10,546 nucleotides of DNA from Aquificota bacterium (GTDB lineage Bacteria; Aquificota; Aquificia; Aquificales; Aquificaceae): positions 1 to 10,546 of the forward strand of contig JAADEK010000022.1 of assembly GCA_013153455.1 (NCBI GenBank). The letters run 5' to 3'. Within the stretch, counting starts at the first letter, position 1, and every line of letters begins with the position of its first letter. Below the pieces are notes generated by a model. The model was not told the origin of the DNA, made no database searches, and was given only the letters and a program-made list of their open reading frames with translations. The position numbers and the translations under genes were made by a program. Below, one piece after another: positions 6,236 through 10,546 of this stretch.

Positions 6236-7170
6236 TGCTGAAAACCTTCCTCAGGGGCATACTCCTCCTCTCTTTCATCCTCTTTCTTTCTTTTCTCTTC
6301 ATACTTAAAAAAAGCTGGTCGCCCGAGAGCCTGAAGGCTCTTAAGAGCCTGAACAAACTCTACGTATACGTAAGCTTCTTTTTTCTCTTCTTGGTTCACA
6401 CATTTGACAACCTCAGACTCTACATCATCTCAAGGGCGCTCGGGGTGAGATACTCACTCCTTTACGGATACGTCGTTTCCCTCATAAACACGTTCGGGGC
6501 AACGGTGACGCCCGCGCACGTCGGGGGTGAGGGAACGGCGGTTTATATGCTCCTTCGCAAAGGAGCGCCGGCGCACAAGGTAGCCACAATCGTCACGCTA
6601 AAGACGATAACGGGCATGCTCTTTTTCCTCCTCGCCCTTCCGCTCCTCCTTGCCCATCTTCTCTCAAATCCCGCGGGGAAGGTGAGGCTACTTTGGGGAT
6701 TGAGCTTTCTTCTCCTGCTCGCGGGAGGGCTATTTTTCCTCTGGAGGGGAGCCCTCAGGCGCAGGAGCCCGCTCAAACCCTTTTTACTCAAATACACCGC
6801 TCACCTGAGGTTCTTCTACAGAAGGAAGAAGCTCAGTTTTCTGCTCGCGAGCGCGTGCGCGGTTCTCCTATACGTGTCTTTCCTCCTTATCGGTGTTTCC
6901 CTCCTTTACGCCTTCAACAAGAGCGTTCCCCCCGAGGAGGTTCTGAAAAAACAGATAGCCCTCCTTTACGCCATATTCGTAAGCCCGACACCCGGGGGTA
7001 GCGGTGTCGGGGAACTCGGCGGTCTTTTGGTGTTTTCGGAGTTTTTAAGCCCATACGAGCTCGGTGTTTTTGTCATCCTTTGGCGCTTCATAAGCCAGTA
7101 TCTGAGCGCTCTCGTGGGAGGTATCATATTCTTCGTATGCATCGTCCTGGACATAAAGAGATACTCTTAG
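6235..7170 (+). CDS. Integral membrane flippase-like protein (LPG synthase TM family, UPF0104)
   Basis: A 311-aa, strongly hydrophobic inner-membrane protein with about seven to eight predicted membrane segments (roughly 4-24, 43-65, 75-92, 117-141, 152-170, 201-226, 240-268, 276-304). Two short conserved motifs identify the family: T-P-A-H-V-G-G-E-G (92-100) and S-P-T-P-G-G-S-G-V-G-E (250-260). Both are characteristic of the membrane domain of lysylphosphatidylglycerol synthase (MprF) and the related AglD-type proteins. The cytoplasmic aminoacyl-transferase domain of MprF is absent, so lipid lysylation is unlikely, and lipid or glycolipid translocation is the usual guess for such stand-alone members. 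The ATG overlaps the hemL stop by one base (TGATG), implying translational coupling. A TTG three bases earlier is less likely. The lnt gene starts inside its last 34 bp. Confidence 0.85.
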   Translation: MLKTFLRGILLLSFILFLSFLFILKKSWSPESLKALKSLNKLYVYVSFFFLFLVHTFDNLRLYIISRALGVRYSLLYGYVVSLINTFGATVTPAHVGGEGTAVYMLLRKGAPAHKVATIVTLKTITGMLFFLLALPLLLAHLLSNPAGKVRLLWGLSFLLLLAGGLFFLWRGALRRRSPLKPFLLKYTAHLRFFYRRKKLSFLLASACAVLLYVSFLLIGVSLLYAFNKSVPPEEVLKKQIALLYAIFVSPTPGGSGVGELGGLLVFSEFLSPYELGVFVILWRFISQYLSALVGGIIFFVCIVLDIKRYS

Positions 7171-8456
7171 GTATACTTTCCGGACTACTCTTTTACCTGA
7201 GCTTTTCAAAGCTTAACCTCTTTTTCCTCCTCCCCCTTTCCCTGCTCATAGGGGTAAGCGTGAACCCTTACAGGTTCTTCACCTTCGGTTTTTCGGGCTT
7301 TTTCCTTTCCCTTTACTGGCTCAGGATACCCCTCGTTGATTACGGCGGGATAAACCCGTTTCTCGGGCACCTTCTTGTGTTTTTGCTCGTTCTTTTCCTC
7401 GTCCTTTACCAGTTTCTCGTTCCATACCTCCTTTGGAGGTTTTCGGGGTTTTCTTACCTCGCCTTTGGGTTCATTTACGTAGGCTTTGAGTGGTTACGCT
7501 CACACTTCCCATACGGCGGTTTTCCTTGGCTTATCCTCGGGAAGGCTCTCGTTGACGTTCCGTATCTTTCCCTCTCCTTAAGCCTTTCGGGTGTATACGG
7601 GGGAAGCCTGCTCGTTCTCCTCCTTTCCCTACTTCCGAAGATGAAAAGGAAGGAGAGACTATGGGCGCTCTCCTTGAGCCTTCCGCTTCTCATCTCGCCC
7701 TCGCTCGCACCGAAGCCTACCCTCCCGCCCGAGGGTTTTCGCGTTGCGCTCGTTCAGCCCGCGGTTCCCGAAGAAATAAAACTCTCCCCCCTCTTTGAAA
7801 AGACATACCCCAAGCTCCTTGAGCAGGTGAAAAGGGCGATAGAAGAAAACGCGGACCTCGTGATTCTTCCCGAGAGCGCGGTTCCCTTCTACCTTGACGA
7901 GCTCCGAACGAAGGGAAAAGAACTACTTGAGCTGAGCAAGAAAGCCCCCATCATCCTCGGCATCATAGAAATTCAAGAGGAAGAGCGCATAAAGCCCTAC
8001 AACGCTGTTGTCCTCCTCAAGGACGGAAAGCTCGCGGGCGTATACAGAAAAAACATACTCGTCCCCTTCGGGGAGTTTACACCCCCTCCCTTTGATTTCT
8101 TCTCCCGGCTCGTTCCTTACCTCGGGCTTCAGGACTACGAGAGGGGGGATAAAGTCCTTTGCTTTGAGGTAAAAAGTGTTAGGGTAGGGACTCCCGTATG
8201 TTTTGAGGTCGCATACGGGGACTTTGTATCCCGCTTTCCGTGCGAACTCATGGCGGTCCTTACGAACGACGCTTGGTTCAGGGATTCGGACGGGAACTAC
8301 CAGCACCTAAAATGGGCTCGTGTCCGCGCGGTTGAAAACCGGAAGTTCTTCCTTTGGGTTAACAACATAGGACCTTCCGCGGTAATAAATCCCGACGGGA
8401 AGATTATAAAAAAGACGCCTTACGGCGTTCCCGATGTATTAATCTATACCTTTTAA
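7137..8456 (+). CDS. lnt: Apolipoprotein N-acyltransferase Lnt
   Basis: Lnt transfers an acyl chain from phospholipid to the N-terminal diacylglyceryl-cysteine of lipoproteins, the final maturation step, in the inner membrane with its catalytic domain facing the periplasm. The 439-aa product is shorter than the roughly 510 aa of E. coli. Hydrophobic segments occupy about 7-190 and a carbon-nitrogen-hydrolase domain about 200-425. The catalytic triad is E246 (L-P-E-S), K305 (Y-R-K-N-I-L-V-P-F-G-E) and C355 (T-P-V-C-F-E-V). E313 in the F-G-E motif and the W-F-R-D-S-D-G-N-Y-Q-H stretch (380-390) also match the family. The ATG at 7137 follows a GGAGGT by 14 nt, which is far, so coupling to the upstream gene (34-bp overlap) may drive initiation. 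A TTG at 7080 would give a longer N-terminus without membrane character. It ends 18 bp inside the opposing PilZ gene. Confidence 0.95.
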   Translation: MHRPGHKEILLGILSGLLFYLSFSKLNLFFLLPLSLLIGVSVNPYRFFTFGFSGFFLSLYWLRIPLVDYGGINPFLGHLLVFLLVLFLVLYQFLVPYLLWRFSGFSYLAFGFIYVGFEWLRSHFPYGGFPWLILGKALVDVPYLSLSLSLSGVYGGSLLVLLLSLLPKMKRKERLWALSLSLPLLISPSLAPKPTLPPEGFRVALVQPAVPEEIKLSPLFEKTYPKLLEQVKRAIEENADLVILPESAVPFYLDELRTKGKELLELSKKAPIILGIIEIQEEERIKPYNAVVLLKDGKLAGVYRKNILVPFGEFTPPPFDFFSRLVPYLGLQDYERGDKVLCFEVKSVRVGTPVCFEVAYGDFVSRFPCELMAVLTNDAWFRDSDGNYQHLKWARVRAVENRKFFLWVNNIGPSAVINPDGKIIKKTPYGVPDVLIYTF

Positions 8457-9041
8457 TATCTGTTTTACCCTCTCGTAGATGTAAAACCTTATCTTCACCA
8501 TATCCGTGTCATCAACGTAAAGCTCGTATCCGCAAAGAACCTCGTCGTTCTTTAGCTCACGAACGTTCACAAGCTTAGCCTCCCCCCTTATCTCCGTGTG
8601 CTCAACGGGAAGTTTAAGAACAACCGAGAACGTCTTTTCTTCCCTGACCTGAGTATCAATCTCATCTTCAGAACACTTAACCGAAAAACCGACCTCCGAT
8701 ATGTCGTATACCTCTTTCTCCTTACCGTTTAATGAAACGTAAACGGGCTTCCTCGGGGAGGGCTTTACGCGTATACTCTTCCTGTCCCCGAGGGGTTTTT
8801 CCGGAGAAAGCGCGGGAAAATCAAGCAGAACAAAGTCATCGGACTTTCCCACAATCTTCGTAGGAAGTATAAAGGTGCTGTATTTAAAGTAAACCCTCGT
8901 TCCCTCAAGTCCGAACCTGCGAAGGAGCGGTGTCGTCTTTACCTTTATCCTTGAGTCGTCAACAACACCCAAGAGGGTAGTTATGATGTATATAACCACG
9001 TCATCCCGGACGAAGAGAAACAACTCAGCGTGAGAGTTCAT
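8439..9041 (-). CDS. PilZ-domain c-di-GMP receptor protein
   Basis: A 200-aa protein whose C-terminal half is a PilZ domain with both ligand motifs intact: R-x-x-x-R at R87-R91, just before the beta barrel, and D-x-S-x-x-G at D113-G118. It should therefore bind cyclic di-GMP. The N-terminal part (about 30-82) looks like the YcgR-N or PilZN beta domain that usually precedes PilZ in motility regulators. The first 25 residues contain a hydrophobic stretch (V-V-I-Y-I-I-T-T-L-L, 15-24) that looks too short and weak to be a clear membrane anchor. Its output (motility, pili, envelope) is not evident. A G-rich run lies 8 nt before the ATG at 9041, inside the murF 3' end, so it is translated downstream of murF with a 17-bp overlap. 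Its 3' end overlaps lnt antisense by 18 bp. Confidence 0.88.
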   Translation of the reverse strand: MNSHAELFLFVRDDVVIYIITTLLGVVDDSRIKVKTTPLLRRFGLEGTRVYFKYSTFILPTKIVGKSDDFVLLDFPALSPEKPLGDRKSIRVKPSPRKPVYVSLNGKEKEVYDISEVGFSVKCSEDEIDTQVREEKTFSVVLKLPVEHTEIRGEAKLVNVRELKNDEVLCGYELYVDDTDMVKIRFYIYERVKQILKGID

Positions 9042-10359
9042 TATCTATCCCCCCTAAAATACGTATTATTTCCTCCAATCCCACAGCTCGCGACCCCTTT
9101 ATTAATATTACGCCATTTCTTAACTCTTGTTTATACTCCCTAACGAGACGGGAAAGCTCACCCACATCCCTCGCCCAGACCTTCCTTCCATCGTATACCT
9201 CAAAAGCCCTCCTCATCTCATTTCCCACAAAGAAAGCAAAACTCAAATCCGCACCGCTCAGGAGTCTCCCGACCTCCTCGTGAAGCTCACCGCTTCGTGA
9301 GCCGAGCTCAAGCATATCACCGAGGATAACAATCCTCTTTCCTCCCATAGCCTTAAGGCTCATCACCGCGTTTCTGACGGAGGGAGGGTTGGCGTTGTAG
9401 GCGTCGTTTATAAGGGTGAAGTTTTTAAACTTTATCACCTGCATCCTTCCCTCTTGAGGTTTAAAACCCTTTAAAACATCAAGGAACCCTTCGGGTTTAT
9501 AACCCAAAGCCTTCAAAAGCGCAAACGAAGCCAAAACGTTCTCAACCATACCGACGCTCGGAATCCCCACAAAAAACTCCCTTCCCTCAAAACGAATCCT
9601 CACGCCGTCCCCGCTCACCGAAAAATCCTCAGCCCTCACATCCCCCCCATCACCGAAGGTAATCCTCAAATCCTTCGGTATAAACGAGTAATACCTGAGT
9701 GTATCCGCGGGTATTACCGCCCTTTCCATACTCCCGAGCGAGCAAAACATCTCCCCGTTTCCGAGAACTACACCCTCAAGTGAACCGAAACCCTCAAGAT
9801 GCTCCTCACCTATCTTCGTAATAAGCCGAACGTGAGGCTTAGTTATGGATATGAGGTTCCTTATCTCGCCCCGAGCGCTCGCGCCGTGCTCAAGAACCCA
9901 AAAGCGCGCACCCAAGGGCGCGTTCGCAACCGCAAGCGGAAGCCCTATCTGCGAGTTAAGATTCCCCGGAGAACGGTAAGCTTCACCTACGGAAGAAAGG
10001 AGGTGATATATAAGCTCCTTTGTCGTCGTCTTTCCCGCGGAACCCGCAACACCTATAACGATTCCCGAAAACCGCCTTCGCTTGAAGGACGCGATTTCCC
10101 TGAGCGCACCGAGCGAGGAGGGAACTACGAGGGCAAACCTACCCTTCGGAGGAGAAACCTCCCTTTCTGATATAACACCAACCGCACCCCTTTCAAACGC
10201 CTCGCCTATAAAGTCGTGCCCATCCGCCCTTTTTCCCCTCAGGGCGACAAATACATCCCCCTCTTTTACCTTTTTTGAGTTTATACAAAAACCCTTAACC
10301 TCCGCGTTCTTTCCCCTGAGAGGAACGCCCAAAATCTCCGAAAGAAGCAAACCGTCCAT
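9025..10359 (-). CDS. murF: UDP-N-acetylmuramoyl-tripeptide--D-alanyl-D-alanine ligase MurF
   Basis: MurF adds D-Ala-D-Ala to UDP-MurNAc-tripeptide with ATP, the last cytoplasmic step of peptidoglycan precursor synthesis. The 444-aa product has the three Mur ligase domains: substrate domain (1-95), ATPase domain (about 98-315) with P-loop G-V-A-G-S-A-G-K110-T-T, and C-terminal domain (about 316-440). Family motifs present are E157 in E-H-G-A-S, H-L-E-G-F-G-S-L-E-G-V (187-197), D-A-Y-N-A-N-P (319-325), L-G-D-M-L-E-L-G (346-353) and K-G-S-R (421-424). Two usual features are altered. The lysine that is carbamoylated in Mur ligases (A-K-G-E) appears as N201 in G-N-G-E. The usual H-N before the N-x-L-A helix is G-M (270-271). 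The gene reads away from the 5S rRNA gene after a terminator. The ATG has no Shine-Dalgarno sequence. The PilZ gene starts within its last 17 bp. Confidence 0.96.
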   Translation of the reverse strand: MDGLLLSEILGVPLRGKNAEVKGFCINSKKVKEGDVFVALRGKRADGHDFIGEAFERGAVGVISEREVSPPKGRFALVVPSSLGALREIASFKRRRFSGIVIGVAGSAGKTTTKELIYHLLSSVGEAYRSPGNLNSQIGLPLAVANAPLGARFWVLEHGASARGEIRNLISITKPHVRLITKIGEEHLEGFGSLEGVVLGNGEMFCSLGSMERAVIPADTLRYYSFIPKDLRITFGDGGDVRAEDFSVSGDGVRIRFEGREFFVGIPSVGMVENVLASFALLKALGYKPEGFLDVLKGFKPQEGRMQVIKFKNFTLINDAYNANPPSVRNAVMSLKAMGGKRIVILGDMLELGSRSGELHEEVGRLLSGADLSFAFFVGNEMRRAFEVYDGRKVWARDVGELSRLVREYKQELRNGVILIKGSRAVGLEEIIRILGGIDNELSR

Positions 10360-10384
10360 AAAACTAAAAGATAATAATCAATAC

Positions 10385-10409
10385 AAAAATCCCCGCCATG
10401 AAGCAGGGG
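10385..10409 (-). terminator. Intrinsic terminator after 5S rRNA
   Basis: In the reverse-strand transcript, CCCC-U-GC(U) pairs with (G)GC-GGGG around a 4-nt loop, with one bulged U. The stem is followed by A and five U residues (10389-10385). It sits about 60 nt past the 5S 3' end and 26 bp before murF, so it should end the rRNA transcript. The forward reading has no U-tract. The single-nucleotide bulge makes it imperfect. Confidence 0.65.
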
Positions 10410-10470
10410 TGGTATGAGGTGTAGGTGAGGGGAGGTAGGGTTTTGGGTGGGGTTTTTAGGATTTGAGAAG
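10405..10470 (-). promoter_or_regulatory. G-free, C-rich rRNA 3' trailer, rut-like
   Basis: Between the terminator stem and the end of 5S rRNA the transcript has no G for 66 nt, and by hand count 34 of the 66 bases are C. Such C-rich, G-poor, unstructured RNA with many pyrimidine-C dinucleotides resembles Rho utilisation sites. A Rho role is inference; the tract could also simply keep the trailer single-stranded for 5S 3'-end processing. This accounts for most of the 110-bp gap before murF. Confidence 0.4.
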
Positions 10471-10546
10471 CCCCCGGCACCGACCTACTTTCCCGTGCCG
10501 CTGCCAGCACAGTATCATCGGCGCTGGGGGGCTTAACTGCCGGGTT
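10469..10546 (-). rRNA. rrf: 5S ribosomal RNA, 3' part (cut by window edge)
   Basis: The reverse complement of the window's right end reads as the 3' two-thirds of bacterial 5S rRNA. It begins at the conserved AACCCGGCAGUUAAG region of helix III/loop C, passes through CGAUGAUACUG and the loop E/helix IV segment GGGAAAGUAGGUCGGUGCC, and ends in GGGGGCUU of helix I. About 78 of roughly 115-120 nt are present and the 5' part lies beyond 10546. The exact 3' end (10467-10471) is uncertain by a few bases. It is probably the distal end of an rRNA operon transcribed leftwards, with 23S expected to the right. Confidence 0.93.

Noticed and set aside
7280..7620. Repetitive Leu/Ser/Phe codons in lnt as a possible DNA repeat
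   Set aside because: The apparent repetition follows from hydrophobic membrane segments and is not an exact nucleotide repeat.
7475..7693. Reverse-strand open frame inside lnt, and similar frames inside ligA, hemL, the LysR gene and murF
   Set aside because: They are antisense shadows of well-supported genes, with Arg/Ser/Pro-rich translations and no recognisable domains.
10391..10409. Hairpin as an IS200/IS605-type transposon end
   Set aside because: A GC-rich hairpin resembles such ends, but there is no transposase gene nearby and its place after 5S with a U-tract fits a terminator.
1..10546. CRISPR arrays, tRNA genes, insertion sequences, phage genes or defence systems
   Set aside because: No regularly spaced repeats, tRNA cloverleaf sequences, transposases or phage-like genes were found by reading both strands.

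Overview
The window reads as chromosomal DNA of a thermophilic, diderm bacterium, most likely a member of the Aquificaceae (Aquifex/Hydrogenobacter/Hydrogenivirga type). The basis is the codon use (ATA for Ile, AGG/AGA for Arg), Lys/Glu-rich proteins, extreme compaction with nearly every gene end overlapping its neighbour, and the presence of Lnt, which implies an outer membrane with triacylated lipoproteins. The genus-level guess is inference from style, not from a database match. Nothing in the window looks like a mobile element, prophage or CRISPR locus.

Layout. Positions 1-107 are an AT-rich upstream region with a perfect 10-bp inverted repeat. ligA (NAD+-dependent DNA ligase) runs forward to 2261 and overlaps, tail to tail, a reverse gene for a low-molecular-weight phosphatase/ArsC-fold protein that lacks the catalytic cysteine. 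That gene diverges across only 24 bp from a small Trm112-like zinc-ribbon gene. A reverse cluster follows, in transcription order: a DsrE-family sulfur-transfer-like protein, a LysR regulator, and a HAD phosphatase. The last two are coupled by an ATGA overlap.

dsrE and hemL diverge across 70 bp that hold candidate promoters for both genes and a 17-bp palindrome between them. hemL (tetrapyrrole synthesis) leads a forward set with an integral membrane flippase-like protein and lnt (lipoprotein N-acylation), joined by 1-bp and 34-bp overlaps. lnt overlaps tail to tail a reverse PilZ (c-di-GMP receptor) gene, which itself overlaps the end of murF (peptidoglycan precursor ligase). At the right edge, reading in the same direction as murF, lies the 3' part of a 5S rRNA gene. 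It is followed by a trailer with no guanosine and a hairpin-plus-U-tract terminator.

The genes are mostly housekeeping. The points most worth a second look are: the Cys-to-Ser pseudo-phosphatase, substitutions at conserved active-site positions of MurF, the palindrome shared by the dsrE and hemL promoters, the 66-nt G-free C-rich rRNA trailer, and the widespread lack of Shine-Dalgarno sequences, suggesting leaderless mRNAs. I did not find a clearly new multi-gene system.
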